64,000 bases of DNA from Paenibacillus sp. JNUCC-31 (GCF_014844075.1 NZ_CP062165.1:4154001-4218000), one strand, 5' to 3'. Positions 1 through 8,642 are shown, counted from the first letter of the stretch. The notes: a model not told the origin generated them from the letters alone. Numbers and translations: made by a program.

Positions 1-507
1 CGTACGGGTGCAATGCATGTACTGGAAGATATCAATCACCAGATCAGCTCGTTTATTCGTGGACAGATTATCGTCAGTTTCTGCATCGGCATTCTGCTCT
101 ACATCGGTTATATGATTATTGGTCTGGATTACGCGCTGATTCTTGCCATTATCGCATCGTTTACCAGTGTTGTTCCGTACCTGGGACCTGCAATCGCGAT
201 AACGCCTGCGTTAATCGTGGCCCTGGTCACTTCTCCGGTGATGCTGCTGAAGATGGTAGCGGTGTGGACGATCGTGCAATTAATTGAGGGTAAATTCATC
301 TCACCTCAGATTATGGGCAAAACGCTCAAGATTCACCCGATCACGATTATCTTCGTCATTCTGACTTCAGGCAATCTGTTCGGTGTAGTGGGCATTCTGT
401 TGGCCGTTCCGGGATACGCTGTGCTGAAAGTATGTGTGTCGCATATCTTCAACTGGTTCAAGGATCGATCCGGTCTATATGATCCGAAGAATAACAATCT
501 ACTGTAA
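1..507 (+). CDS. AI-2E/PerM family transporter, C-terminal part
   Basis: The reading frame is open from the first base, so only the last 168 residues of a polytopic membrane protein are visible. They contain several hydrophobic helices and the family's conserved C-terminal block: an acidic, glycine-containing [13 protein letters not shown] stretch, then an [11 protein letters not shown] segment and a glycine-rich [16 protein letters not shown] helix. AI-2E family proteins are eight-helix permeases; different members have been linked to autoinducer-2 export or Na+/H+ exchange, so the substrate cannot be read from sequence. A terminator follows, so the gene ends its transcription unit. The start lies outside the window. 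Confidence 0.85.
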   Translation, partial: RTGAMHVLEDINHQISSFIRGQIIVSFCIGILLYIGYMIIGLDYALILAIIASFTSVVPYLGPAIAITPALIVALVTSPVMLLKMVAVWTIVQLIEGKFISPQIMGKTLKIHPITIIFVILTSGNLFGVVGILLAVPGYAVLKVCVSHIFNWFKDRSGLYDPKNNNLL

Positions 508-577
508 CCGGAGTGGGCAAGCCCTTAGCTTAACCTGTAATAAACTTCCTTTTTGGCAAAATGGTGCCCTTATTCAA

Positions 578-622
578 CAGAACCCCCGTCCATCGGCGAA
601 CAGCCGAGAGGCGGGGGTTCTG
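578..622. terminator. Rho-independent terminator between convergent genes
   Basis: CAGAACCCCCG pairs with CGGGGGTTCTG around a loop that itself contains a small CGGC/GCCG hairpin. It lies between the AI-2E permease and the convergent arsR-type gene. The flanking T-rich tracts are short, so direction is not decided; it probably serves both. Confidence 0.8.
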
Positions 623-646
623 TTGTGTGAACAGGCAGGCTCATGC

Positions 647-1018
647 CTAGCCATGTTTAATATGCTGGAGCGTTTGCAGGAAGATCTCCTCAATATGTGC
701 ATCATCCAGAGAATAATACACGGTCTTGCCTTCTTTGCGCCGCTTGACGATCCGCATGTTGCGAAGCGACCGCAGCTGGTGCGAAATGGCCGACTGTCCC
801 ATATCGAGCAGCACCGTTAGATCGTGCACACATAATTCCTTCTGCAACAGCGCATCAATAATACGAAGCCGTGTCGGGTCGCTGAATGCCTTGAACCAAT
901 CCGCCATCTCGGAAGAGGTCTCGCGATCCATGAGAGAAGCACGAATCGTCTGCACGTCAGCCTCTGTTCCGGAGCACGCCGCGTCGCATTCGGCTGGAGC
1001 CTTAACCGGTTGTTCCAT
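647..1018 (-). CDS. ArsR/SmtB-family metal-sensing repressor (CzrA/CadC type)
   Basis: This is a 123-residue winged-helix repressor. Residues around 42-95 carry the ArsR fold: FSDPTRLRIIDALL, the recognition helix region MGQSAISHQLRSLR and the beta wing RRKEGKTVYYSLDD. The last helix has D-A-H, then H and H spaced exactly as the four alpha5 zinc ligands of Staphylococcus aureus CzrA (Asp84, His86, His97, His100). The protein also has Cys residues near the N-terminus (ECDAACSG) and in ELCVHDL, the region that forms the CadC alpha3N cadmium/lead site, though CadC's second Cys there is His. It is divergent from the P-type ATPase gene, whose promoter carries a matching operator. I infer that it senses Zn, Cd or Co and represses the exporter and perhaps itself. 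Confidence 0.9.
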   Translation of the reverse strand: MEQPVKAPAECDAACSGTEADVQTIRASLMDRETSSEMADWFKAFSDPTRLRIIDALLQKELCVHDLTVLLDMGQSAISHQLRSLRNMRIVKRRKEGKTVYYSLDDAHIEEIFLQTLQHIKHG

Positions 1019-1150
1019 TTCCTATCACCACCTATATGAACTCAACCTTTGATGAAGTGTTGTTCTTCGATAAGCCTATTATATCCAAAAAACGTCTAAA
1101 GCGAAATGATTACTATTAGCATATTCTGTATGGAAAATCAACTGGAATTG

Positions 1151-1180
1151 TTGACACTCCTGTTTAGGCGTGCATATAAT
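1151..1180 (+). promoter_or_regulatory. SigA promoter of the P-type ATPase gene
   Basis: A consensus -35 box TTGACA (1151-1156) and a perfect -10 box TATAAT (1175-1180) are separated by 18 bases. Transcription should start near 1187, about 97 bases upstream of the ATPase start codon. Confidence 0.85.
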
Positions 1181-1194
1181 AGGGTTAACTAGAC

Positions 1195-1214
1195 ATATGA
1201 ATGATTGCTCATAT
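1195..1214. promoter_or_regulatory. ArsR-type operator
   Basis: The 20-base dyad ATATGA-8 bases-TCATAT begins a few bases after the expected transcription start. It resembles the imperfect palindromes bound by SmtB/CzrA proteins. A repressor bound here would block initiation or early elongation of the ATPase gene. A second short dyad, TGATT/AATCA, lies at 1217-1230. Confidence 0.7.
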
Positions 1215-1283
1215 ATTGATTGAAAAATCAAAAAAATTACGGATAACCATCATGTTTTACGTACTGCAAAGGGGAGAGTTCAC

Positions 1284-3680
1284 ATGGGAACCGGACAGGA
1301 ACAGGTGAAAAGGGAACTGCTGCTGGATGGATTGGATTGCGCCAACTGCGCATTGAAGATTGAGAATGGCGTCAAAAAGATTAAAGGCATTACCGATTGC
1401 TCGGTCAATTTTGTAACCAAAACCTTATCCATGCACACCACATCCGATATGGATGAGCAGGTGGTGGAAGAAGCGAAACGCAAAGTGCTCCGACTGGAGC
1501 CGCATATTCGCATCTCGGAAAAAGGTAAACCTTCGCACGGAAGTCGTGCTACTGCCGCGCCAGAAGGCTCGACATCCGGCAACATGCACGCACATGCAGG
1601 TAGCAGAGTCCACACGCATGAGCATATGTCGAGTGGGCACGATCATGATGGTCATGACCATGACCATCAACATGGAGTGCATGATCATGCCCATGACCAC
1701 GGCCATCATCATGGCATTCAAGGGCAAGCGCATGATCATGGAAGTCATGCCGGGCACGATCACGGACATGCGGACGGTCACAACCATGACGCGCACGCCG
1801 GACACTCACATGAACATGGCGCTGGGCAGACGAAGGTGCTGCTGGCACGTCTGGCGGCGGGTTCCATTCTGGTGGCAGCCGCGATCTGGTCTCCGCTGGA
1901 AGGATGGGCGCAGCTTGCTCTCTATGTTGTCGCTTATCTGATCGCAGGGGGAGATATCGTCCTTCAGGCATTCAAAAATATCATTCGCGGTCAGGTATTC
2001 GATGAATACTTCCTGATGTCTGTGGCTACCATCGGTGCTTTTGCTATTGGTCAATACCCCGAAGGTGTTGCGGTCATGCTCTTCTATCAGCTCGGTGAGC
2101 TGTTTCAGGGAATGGCGGTTAATCGCTCAAGGAAGTCGATTCAGTCGCTTATGGATATTCGCCCGGACTATGCCAATATGCTGATCGGTACGGGAGAAGA
2201 GACCAAGCGGGTTACTCCGGAAGAAGTACGTATTGGTGATCGCATTATAGTGAAAGCGGGTGAGCGGGTACCTCTGGACGGGATCGTCAAGGCAGGTCGT
2301 TCCATGGTGGATACGTCTGCTCTGACGGGTGAATCGGTGCCTCGTGAACTGGAACCCGGCAGTGATGTGCTGAGTGGATTCGTGAACAAAAACGGGATGT
2401 TAACCGTTGAGGTAACGAAGACCTTTGGTGAATCCACGGTATCCAAAATTCTGGACCTGGTGCAGAATGCGAGCAGCCGCAAAGCCAAAACGGAGCATTT
2501 TATTAGCAAATTCGCCCGTTATTACACCCCGGTTGTTGTCATTCTGGCCGCATTGATTGCGCTTGTTCCACCGCTGGTGCTCAGTGGAGCAACGTTCGCC
2601 GATTGGATCTATCGAGCACTGGTGTTCCTCGTGATCTCTTGTCCGTGTGCGCTGGTCGTTTCTATTCCACTTGGTTTCTTCGGCGGCATCGGAGCTGCCT
2701 CACGTAACGGTATACTCATCAAAGGAAGTAACTACCTTGAAGCATTGAACGATGTCAAAGTCGTTGTTTTTGATAAAACGGGTACACTAACCAAAGGTGT
2801 TTTCAAAGTAACAGCCATTCGCCCTGAAGGGGGACGCACGGAAGATGAATTGATGGAGCTTGCTGCGATTGCTGAAGCCCATTCAAACCATCCAATTGCT
2901 GAATCCATTCGCGCAGCTTGGGCAAAAGATATCCGGACTCAAGGTGTGGACGATTACGATGAGGTAGCCGGACATGGCATCAAGGTCAGTGTAGATGGAC
3001 GTAAAGTGCTTGCTGGTAACGCCAAATTGATGGAACAGGCGGGTATCTCCTACACGCCTCCACAAACCGTAGGTACGGTGGTGCACGTTGCCGAATCAGG
3101 TTCGTATGTCGGTCACCTGATCATTGCCGATGAGGTGAAGGATGACGCAGCGGCAGCCATTCAGGCACTCAAGAAGCTCGGTATCCGCAAAACGGTCATG
3201 CTGACAGGGGATGCCAAGGCTGTTGGTGAAGCTGTAGGTCGTGAGCTGGGTGTCGATGAAGTATACGCTGAGCTGCTGCCACAGCATAAAGTCGAACAGC
3301 TGGAGCGTCTCGAAGCTTCCAAATCTCCAAAAGAGAAAATGGTGTTTGTCGGTGATGGCATTAACGATACGCCAGTGCTCGCACGCGCCGATGTAGGCGT
3401 AGCGATGGGCGGACTCGGTTCGGATGCTGCAATTGAAGCGGCCGACGTGGTCATCATGACGGATGAGCCATCCAGACTGGCAAGTGCGATCCGGATTGCA
3501 AAACGAACACGAACTATTGTTTGGCAAAATATCGGTTTTGCATTGGGTGTCAAAGCGATCTTCCTGCTGCTGGGTGTGTTCGGCATTGCGACCATGTGGG
3601 AAGCCGTATTCTCTGATGTAGGAGTGACCGTGCTGGCTGTCCTGAACGCCATGCGAGTACTGCGGGTAAAGGACATCTAA
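1284..3680 (+). CDS. cadA: Heavy-metal P1B-type ATPase with histidine-rich N-terminus (CadA/ZntA-like)
   Basis: This 798-residue ATPase pumps divalent soft metals (Zn, Cd, Co, Pb) out across the membrane. It has an N-terminal HMA domain with the GLDCANC metal site (Cys19, Cys22), followed by a remarkable linker at residues 102-179 with 30 histidines, mostly in HDH/HGH pairs. The core holds TGES in the actuator domain, the CPC membrane metal site (453-455), the phosphorylated DKTGTLT (Asp497), an SNHP-type nucleotide motif and the GDGINDTP hinge. A good SD (AAAGGGGAG) precedes the ATG. The divergent ArsR gene and the operator at 1195-1214 point to metal-inducible expression. The HMA domain and CPC motif alone cannot separate Cd from Zn or Co preference. 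Confidence 0.95.
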   Translation: MGTGQEQVKRELLLDGLDCANCALKIENGVKKIKGITDCSVNFVTKTLSMHTTSDMDEQVVEEAKRKVLRLEPHIRISEKGKPSHGSRATAAPEGSTSGNMHAHAGSRVHTHEHMSSGHDHDGHDHDHQHGVHDHAHDHGHHHGIQGQAHDHGSHAGHDHGHADGHNHDAHAGHSHEHGAGQTKVLLARLAAGSILVAAAIWSPLEGWAQLALYVVAYLIAGGDIVLQAFKNIIRGQVFDEYFLMSVATIGAFAIGQYPEGVAVMLFYQLGELFQGMAVNRSRKSIQSLMDIRPDYANMLIGTGEETKRVTPEEVRIGDRIIVKAGERVPLDGIVKAGRSMVDTSALTGESVPRELEPGSDVLSGFVNKNGMLTVEVTKTFGESTVSKILDLVQNASSRKAKTEHFISKFARYYTPVVVILAALIALVPPLVLSGATFADWIYRALVFLVISCPCALVVSIPLGFFGGIGAASRNGILIKGSNYLEALNDVKVVVFDKTGTLTKGVFKVTAIRPEGGRTEDELMELAAIAEAHSNHPIAESIRAAWAKDIRTQGVDDYDEVAGHGIKVSVDGRKVLAGNAKLMEQAGISYTPPQTVGTVVHVAESGSYVGHLIIADEVKDDAAAAIQALKKLGIRKTVMLTGDAKAVGEAVGRELGVDEVYAELLPQHKVEQLERLEASKSPKEKMVFVGDGINDTPVLARADVGVAMGGLGSDAAIEAADVVIMTDEPSRLASAIRIAKRTRTIVWQNIGFALGVKAIFLLLGVFGIATMWEAVFSDVGVTVLAVLNAMRVLRVKDI

Positions 3681-3699
3681 GATTTACGAAACGATCCGT

Positions 3700-3737
3700 A
3701 CGGCTCTTCGTATATACGTAGAGCCGTTTTTTGTTTT
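3700..3737 (+). terminator. Rho-independent terminator after the P-type ATPase
   Basis: ACGGCTCT pairs with AGAGCCGT across a 12-base loop and is followed by a run of Ts (TTTTTTGTTTTT). Confidence 0.92.
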
Positions 3738-3776
3738 TATATCTGTGGTTTATTTTTAATGGAGTTAGGGGAGGAC

Positions 3777-4139
3777 ATGGTGGCAGGAGCAATTGTTGGT
3801 CTGATATGTGGCATATGTTATTTCGTACTGGGGTTAATGGTTTACAAAAAACCGCCTAAAAAAATCAATGGCATATATGGATACCGTACCCCGCGCGCGA
3901 TGAGTAACCCGGAATTGTGGGAAGAAGCACAACGATACAGCGCCAATTTGATGATGCAGTTTGGTGTCATTATCACGGTGTTTGGCATTCTCGGTTTCTG
4001 GTTTACCGATGTACAAGCATTGGTTCTGAGTCTTTTCGCTGTCGTGTTCTATACGGTACGGCTGTTTACCAAGGTTGAAGGTCGCTTGAAGGAAATGCAG
4101 CGTGTTCAGCAGCAGGGACAGAAGAAGCAAGGCGCTTAG
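3777..4139 (+). CDS. SdpI-family membrane protein
   Basis: This is a 120-residue protein with an N-terminal membrane helix, the block NGIYGYRTPRAMSNPELW that characterises the SdpI/YhfL C-terminal domain, then two more helices (about residues 65-105) and a basic, glutamine-rich tail. B. subtilis SdpI gives immunity to the SDP toxin and sequesters its repressor SdpR. Here there is no toxin gene or ArsR-type sdpR next to it, so a general envelope role is as likely as immunity. Start: an in-frame ATG at 3759 lacks an SD; AGGGGAGG just before 3777 favours the ATG at 3777 or the adjacent GTG at 3780. Confidence 0.8.
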   Translation: MVAGAIVGLICGICYFVLGLMVYKKPPKKINGIYGYRTPRAMSNPELWEEAQRYSANLMMQFGVIITVFGILGFWFTDVQALVLSLFAVVFYTVRLFTKVEGRLKEMQRVQQQGQKKQGA

Positions 4140-4168
4140 AAGCATGATGTGAATTCGACCTGAACAAG

Positions 4169-4193
4169 AGATCCGCGAGAGCGGATCTTTTTT
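4169..4193 (+). terminator. Rho-independent terminator after the SdpI-like gene
   Basis: A perfect 8-bp stem AGATCCGC/GCGGATCT with a GAGA tetraloop is followed by six Ts. Confidence 0.93.
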
Positions 4194-4311
4194 GCGTCTT
4201 ATAGAGGTAGAGAAGAGAGGGAATTACATTTAACAATATATTGGAAAGCTTTTATTGAGATATTCAGTTGATGTTTGAGACATACTATATATTCCGGTCA
4301 AAAATCTAACG

Positions 4312-4340
4312 TTGACGTTAACGTTAATAATATATATAAT
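4312..4340 (+). promoter_or_regulatory. Promoter of the MerR gene with repeated AACGTT motifs
   Basis: TTGACG (4312-4317) and TATAAT (4335-4340) are 17 bases apart. The -35 region is embedded in the repeats TAACGTTGACGTTAACGTTA (4308-4327), a likely operator for autoregulation by the MerR-family protein just downstream. Confidence 0.65.
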
Positions 4341-4383
4341 TATGTACATAACATTACAGACATATAAAAGTGAGGTGAAGGAA

Positions 4384-4824
4384 ATGAGTTTATATAAAAT
4401 CGACGACGTAGCGAAGGAATGCGGTTTGACCAAGCGTACCATTCGGTATTACGAAGAGATCGGTGTTATGCCTTCACCTCAGCGGACGGACGGCGGTACA
4501 CGGTTGTACACCCGGGAAGATATCGATTATCTGAAAAAGGTGGTCCGGGCGAAGGAAGTGTTGGGTTTCTCGCTTCAGGAGCTGCATACCTATGTGGCAA
4601 CGGCCGATGCGCTGAACGAACAGCGTTTTGATTATCAGCAGACCACTGAAGTGAGGGAACGGATCGAGAAGCTCACCAAGATAGAAGCGACGCTGGATGA
4701 CCAACTGCAACTCATTGAGCAGAAACTTCAGAGCATTCATGCCGTACAGGAGGAACTGGAGCAATTGCGTGAACGGGTTCAGAACGGCATTCGACGGTTG
4801 GAAGGGCACGAGGATGACACATAA
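4384..4824 (+). CDS. MerR-family regulator (YfmP-like)
   Basis: This 146-residue protein has an N-terminal MerR winged helix (residues 4-70: IDDVAKECGLTKRTIRYYEEIG, then the wing DGGTRLYTREDIDYL) and a long C-terminal coiled-coil dimer helix (about 85-140). No Cys cluster is present, so metal sensing is unlikely. The next gene encodes an MFS exporter that resembles YfmO; in B. subtilis the MerR protein YfmP regulates yfmO. By that precedent this regulator probably controls drug export. The start at 4384 is set by the SD GAGGTGAAGGA; an upstream in-frame ATG at 4312 lies inside the promoter and is rejected. Confidence 0.85.
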   Translation: MSLYKIDDVAKECGLTKRTIRYYEEIGVMPSPQRTDGGTRLYTREDIDYLKKVVRAKEVLGFSLQELHTYVATADALNEQRFDYQQTTEVRERIEKLTKIEATLDDQLQLIEQKLQSIHAVQEELEQLRERVQNGIRRLEGHEDDT

Positions 4825-4825
4825 A

Positions 4826-4943
4826 TGAGCATTTTGCATAAATCCAAAGAGCGTGTTCCAATCAGCATGATATAGATCGAAATGCTTTTATCCGTCTATA
4901 TCATGTACCCGAAGCGAATGCATCGAATGATGCAAAATGCTCA
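4826..4943. repeat. Palindromic intergenic repeat, family A, copy 1
   Basis: The element begins one base after the merR stop codon. It has perfect 14-bp terminal inverted repeats TGAGCATTTTGCAT (4826-4839) and ATGCAAAATGCTCA (4930-4943), and an inner perfect 11-bp pair CATGATATAGA/TCTATATCATG (4866-4876, 4895-4905). Its reverse complement aligns along its full length with 25581-25693, and its left half with 41566-41620. No protein is encoded. The size and terminal repeats resemble a MITE or REP-like element. Confidence 0.85.
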
Positions 4944-5095
4944 ATAAGTATTCCACAACAAGCACCGGGAGATCCGGTGTCATTTGTGCCGTTTTGTTTC
5001 CTTTATTTCTGAAAATAAAGATGATTATTTCACTATTTTCACAACGTTTCACAATTTGTTTCACAACATAAATCATGAACCAGGAGGAATTACGT

Positions 5096-6316
5096 ATGAA
5101 AAGAGAACCCTCATTACCTGACGAATTGCCGTCATCCCGTGGTGGTCTATTATCCCAGCCCAGAGCGGTATGGGCAGTAGCCTTCGCCTGTATCATCTCC
5201 TTTATGGGACTGGGATTGGTTGACCCTATTCTGCCTGCCATTGCGGATCAACTGCATGCTTCCAAAAGCCAGGTATCTTTATTGTTTACAAGTTATAACG
5301 CAGTTACCGGGGTAGCCATGCTGATTACCGGGGTAGTATCCAGCCGGATTGGTGTGAAGTGGACACTGCTCAGCGGGATATTGCTGATCATTGTTTTCTC
5401 TTTCCTGGGCGGAACCTCTGATACCGTAGGTGCACTGGTCGGTTACCGTGGCGGTTGGGGACTGGGGAATGCCCTGTTCATCGCAACTGCATTATCCGCT
5501 ATTGTAGGACTGTCCACTTCGGGGACAGCCAAAGCGATTATTTTGTACGAAGCAGCGCTTGGTCTGGGGATTGCCGTGGGTCCATTGCTCGGTGGTGAAC
5601 TGGGTTCCATCTCATGGCGTGGTCCGTTCTATGGGGTAGCTGTTCTGATGGCGATTGCTTTTATCAGTATTACGTTTATGCTGCCTAAGATGGCCAAACC
5701 CAAAACTCGCAGTTCCTTGTCCGATCCGTTCAAGGCTCTGGGTTATCCTTCATTGAAAACATTGGCGATTACGGCATTCCTGTATAACTTTGGTTTCTTT
5801 ACCTTGATGGCTTATTCACCTTATGTCATGAATCTGGATGAACACGGACTCGGTTATGTATTCTTCGGTTGGGGTCTGATGCTGGCAATTACGTCTGTAT
5901 TTGTCGCTCCAAGACTGCAACGTCGATTCGGATCGGTTCCTTCCATGAGCGTTATGCTGACCCTGTTCGCCATTGATTTGCTGGTGATGGCTGTCGGTAC
6001 GGTGATGGGATCATCCACAACGGTTATTGTGGCCGTTATCGTGGCCGGGGTTTTCCTTGGGATCAACAACACGTTAATTACAACGGCAGTCATGGAAGCT
6101 GCGCCCGTGGAACGTTCTGTGGCATCGGCTGCATACAGCTTTGTCCGCTTCCTTGGAGGTGCGCTGGCACCTTGGCTTGCTGGTAAATTGTCCGAGTGGT
6201 TCCTGCCGGAGACACCGTTTTATTTTGGCGCATTGATGGTTCTGATCGGGGTCGTTGTGCTTCTGGTACGCCGCAGACATCTACGCGATATCGATGCTGC
6301 TATTACGAACCATTAA
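5096..6316 (+). CDS. MFS drug efflux protein (YfmO-like)
   Basis: This 406-residue, 12-helix major facilitator protein probably exports small hydrophobic compounds by proton antiport. The first loop region (SSRIGVKWTLLSG) matches the MFS motif A position, and GLGIAVGPLLGG matches the drug-antiporter motif C in helix 5. It lies downstream of the MerR regulator, as yfmO follows yfmP in B. subtilis. The SD AGGAGG places the start at 5096 rather than the ATG at 5075. A 118-bp palindromic repeat separates it from the regulator, so coupling may be altered. The universal stress gene follows after 19 bases and is probably cotranscribed. Confidence 0.87.
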   Translation: MKREPSLPDELPSSRGGLLSQPRAVWAVAFACIISFMGLGLVDPILPAIADQLHASKSQVSLLFTSYNAVTGVAMLITGVVSSRIGVKWTLLSGILLIIVFSFLGGTSDTVGALVGYRGGWGLGNALFIATALSAIVGLSTSGTAKAIILYEAALGLGIAVGPLLGGELGSISWRGPFYGVAVLMAIAFISITFMLPKMAKPKTRSSLSDPFKALGYPSLKTLAITAFLYNFGFFTLMAYSPYVMNLDEHGLGYVFFGWGLMLAITSVFVAPRLQRRFGSVPSMSVMLTLFAIDLLVMAVGTVMGSSTTVIVAVIVAGVFLGINNTLITTAVMEAAPVERSVASAAYSFVRFLGGALAPWLAGKLSEWFLPETPFYFGALMVLIGVVVLLVRRRHLRDIDAAITNH

Positions 6317-6335
6317 TGAACAGGAGGAATGGAAC

Positions 6336-6758
6336 ATGCTGAAACAAATATTGGTTGCGGTCGATGGGTCGGATCATGCACATAAGGCTCTGGAGCAAGC
6401 TGTTGATCTGGCAGAAAGTTTGAAACAACCGGCTTCCTTGATTATCATACATGTCAATCCTTCGATCTCGCTGAATGAGCCCGCACTGGGTGTGGACCTG
6501 GAAGCAAGGATCGCTGAAGAAGGACAGCATATCATACAACCTGTTAATGACTTGTTATCCGGTCGTTCGGTTCATTCTGAAACTTTGCTGATTGCCGGTG
6601 ATCCTGTGAATGAGATCTGCCGGGTAGCGAAGGATAGGGACTGTGATCTCATTGTGATGGGTACGGCCGGGAAAAGCATGCTCGCCGAAATTGTGGTGGG
6701 AAGTGTCAGCCACGGTGTCCTGAAACAGGCAGGATGTCCGGTGATGACTGTGAAATAG
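6336..6758 (+). CDS. Universal stress protein (UspA family)
   Basis: This is a 140-residue single Usp domain. It starts MLKQILVAVDGSDHA, the usual first strand with the ATP-contacting Asp, and contains G-2x-G-9x-G-S (GTAGKSMLAEIVVGS), the signature of ATP-binding Usp proteins. It ends in CPVMTVK. The SD AGGAGG places the start at 6336. It follows the MFS gene closely. Usp proteins act in stress survival as cytoplasmic dimers, but the specific trigger cannot be read here. Confidence 0.9.
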   Translation: MLKQILVAVDGSDHAHKALEQAVDLAESLKQPASLIIIHVNPSISLNEPALGVDLEARIAEEGQHIIQPVNDLLSGRSVHSETLLIAGDPVNEICRVAKDRDCDLIVMGTAGKSMLAEIVVGSVSHGVLKQAGCPVMTVK

Positions 6759-6848
6759 TGGTATGACCTTCTTGTGTGGATGTTGCTAAAGTAGTGTATA
6801 AATAGGTATAGGGAAACTCTGCGGTAAACATGAATGGAGGATACAGCA

Positions 6849-8273
6849 ATGAAAAAACAACATCTGTTCATCTGGGGCAAGCCCACCGAATCAGTAGACT
6901 ATAAAGCACTTCAAGCACCATACTCTGGAGAAACGCTGGCAGAAGTATCCACAGCGTCGCCTGAGGAAGTCGAAGCGGCGATTGCCGCTGCAATTCAGGC
7001 GGGTCAAGAGATGCGCAGAATGCCTGCCCATCAGCGTGCGGACATCCTTTACAAGCTGTCAGCCATGCTGGAAGAACGGAAGGAAGAAGCGGCACGGATT
7101 ATTGCGTTGGAGGCAGCGAAGCCGATTACGGCGGCGCTCGCGGAGGTTGATCGTACGGTGGAAACGTATCGTTTCGCCGCAGAGGAAGCCAAGAGGCTCA
7201 CTGGAGAGACGGTCCCCATGGACGCAGCAAAAGGCGGAGAAGGACGGATCGGGTATACGATGCGACAGCCCTTGGGCGTTATCGGAGCCATTACACCGTT
7301 TAATTTTCCGATGAACCTGGTGGCTCACAAGGTAGGCCCAGCACTGGCGGCAGGCAACACAATTGTGCTGAAACCGGCGGAACAGACGCCGCTGTCTGCC
7401 TATTATATCGCCAGCTTGCTTCGGGAAGCCGGATTACCGGATGGAGCATTGAATATCGTGAGTGGTGACGGCAAAACGATTGGTGATGTGCTTGTAGAGC
7501 ATCCCGATGTGGCTCATATTACATTTACAGGCAGCCCTGCTGTAGGCCGAAGCATTCGCAGCAAAGCCGGGCTGAAACGGGTAACATTGGAGCTTGGGTC
7601 CAATGCGGCAGTTATTATAGACCGGGATGCCAATCTGGACAGTGTGGTGCCGAGATGTGTGACCGGAGCTTTTACGTACCAAGGACAGGTGTGCATTTCA
7701 TTGCAGCGGATTTATGTGCACAGCGAGATTGCGGATGAGTTTATTCGCCGCTTCGCTGAAGCCGCAAAACAAGTCGTAGTAGGAGATCCGCTGAACCCGG
7801 AAACTGTCGTCTCTGCGCTCATTACATCCAAAGACGTGCAGCGTACAATGGATTGGATTGATGAAGCGAAGCAGGCAGGCGCTGAGGTTGCAGCAGGCGG
7901 CGTAGCCGAGGGAGGCATATTGCGTCCAACGGTGCTGGTTAACGTTCCTCGGGATGCCAAGGTATCTTGTCAGGAGGTATTCGCCCCCATCGTTGTCATT
8001 GATACAGTGGAATCGGTTGAAGAAGGCATCGAACATGTGAATGATTCCATCTATGGGCTTCAGGCGGGTGTGTTCACGAATAATATTCATACCGCATTGC
8101 ATGCAGCGGACCACATTGAAGCAGGCGGCGTGATGATTAACGATATTCCCACATTCCGTGTGGACCATATGCCTTATGGCGGTGTGAAGCAGAGCGGCAT
8201 GGGACGTGAAGGGGTCAAGTATGCCGTGGAGGAAATGACGGAATTGAAGTTTGTCATGTTTAACAAGAACTGA
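6849..8273 (+). CDS. NAD(P)-dependent aldehyde dehydrogenase
   Basis: This 474-residue enzyme oxidises an aldehyde to a carboxylate with NAD(P). Key residues of the superfamily are visible: Asn152 in ITPFNFPMN, Lys175 in VLKPAEQTP, the FTGS nucleotide loop, general base Glu248 in LELGSNAA and nucleophile Cys282 in GQVCIS. Serine in ELGSN in place of the more common second Gly recalls the lactaldehyde/sulfolactaldehyde and related branches, but the substrate is not resolved. The SD GGAGG places the start at 6849. It stands alone between the stress protein and a terminator. Confidence 0.9.
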   Translation: MKKQHLFIWGKPTESVDYKALQAPYSGETLAEVSTASPEEVEAAIAAAIQAGQEMRRMPAHQRADILYKLSAMLEERKEEAARIIALEAAKPITAALAEVDRTVETYRFAAEEAKRLTGETVPMDAAKGGEGRIGYTMRQPLGVIGAITPFNFPMNLVAHKVGPALAAGNTIVLKPAEQTPLSAYYIASLLREAGLPDGALNIVSGDGKTIGDVLVEHPDVAHITFTGSPAVGRSIRSKAGLKRVTLELGSNAAVIIDRDANLDSVVPRCVTGAFTYQGQVCISLQRIYVHSEIADEFIRRFAEAAKQVVVGDPLNPETVVSALITSKDVQRTMDWIDEAKQAGAEVAAGGVAEGGILRPTVLVNVPRDAKVSCQEVFAPIVVIDTVESVEEGIEHVNDSIYGLQAGVFTNNIHTALHAADHIEAGGVMINDIPTFRVDHMPYGGVKQSGMGREGVKYAVEEMTELKFVMFNKN

Positions 8274-8320
8274 AGACATTTTAGGGCGAGCGGATAATTT
8301 GAGGTGAAAACAAAATAGGT

Positions 8321-8358
8321 AATCCTGTGCCCAAGTTAACGGGTGCAGGATTTTTTTG
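8321..8358 (+). terminator. Rho-independent terminator after the aldehyde dehydrogenase
   Basis: AATCCTGTGCCC pairs imperfectly with GGGTGCAGGATT across the loop AAGTTAAC and is followed by seven Ts. Confidence 0.92.
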
Positions 8359-8642
8359 CTTTTTCTGCATCGATCCATTCCGTCAAAAAAATACATAGCC
8401 TTTCTTCAATGACCCAGGGTTCACATCTGATGAGAAGGGTATAAATACTTATCATACCGCAAATCTACCCATTAGATGCCTATCATATCACCGAAACATT
8501 TTGTATCCATTCAGAGAAATGAACGGAATTTTGGGGTACAGAATGGTTGGAAGTCTTATAATCTCACACTTGAATTTAAATACAATGCAGTATGAATAAG
8601 CCTGAACCTAGAAGTTACAGGCCAGACAGGAGGTGTATTCAA
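8359..8642. other. Intergenic leader of the TipA-like gene
   Basis: This stretch has no gene. TATAAT occurs at 8557-8562, and the best -35 candidate is TTGGGG at 8531-8536, 20 bases upstream. Such an over-long spacer is typical of promoters that MerR-family activators untwist, so this may be the autoregulated promoter of the next gene. The -35 match is poor. Confidence 0.35.

Noticed and set aside
1425..1971. Overlapping His- and Met-rich frames on both strands within the P-type ATPase gene
   Set aside because: They arise from the repetitive CAT/GAC codons of the histidine-rich linker read in other frames.
7698..8396. A 232-codon minus-strand frame opposite the aldehyde dehydrogenase
   Set aside because: It overlaps a clear enzyme gene and its terminator, with no SD and unusual composition.
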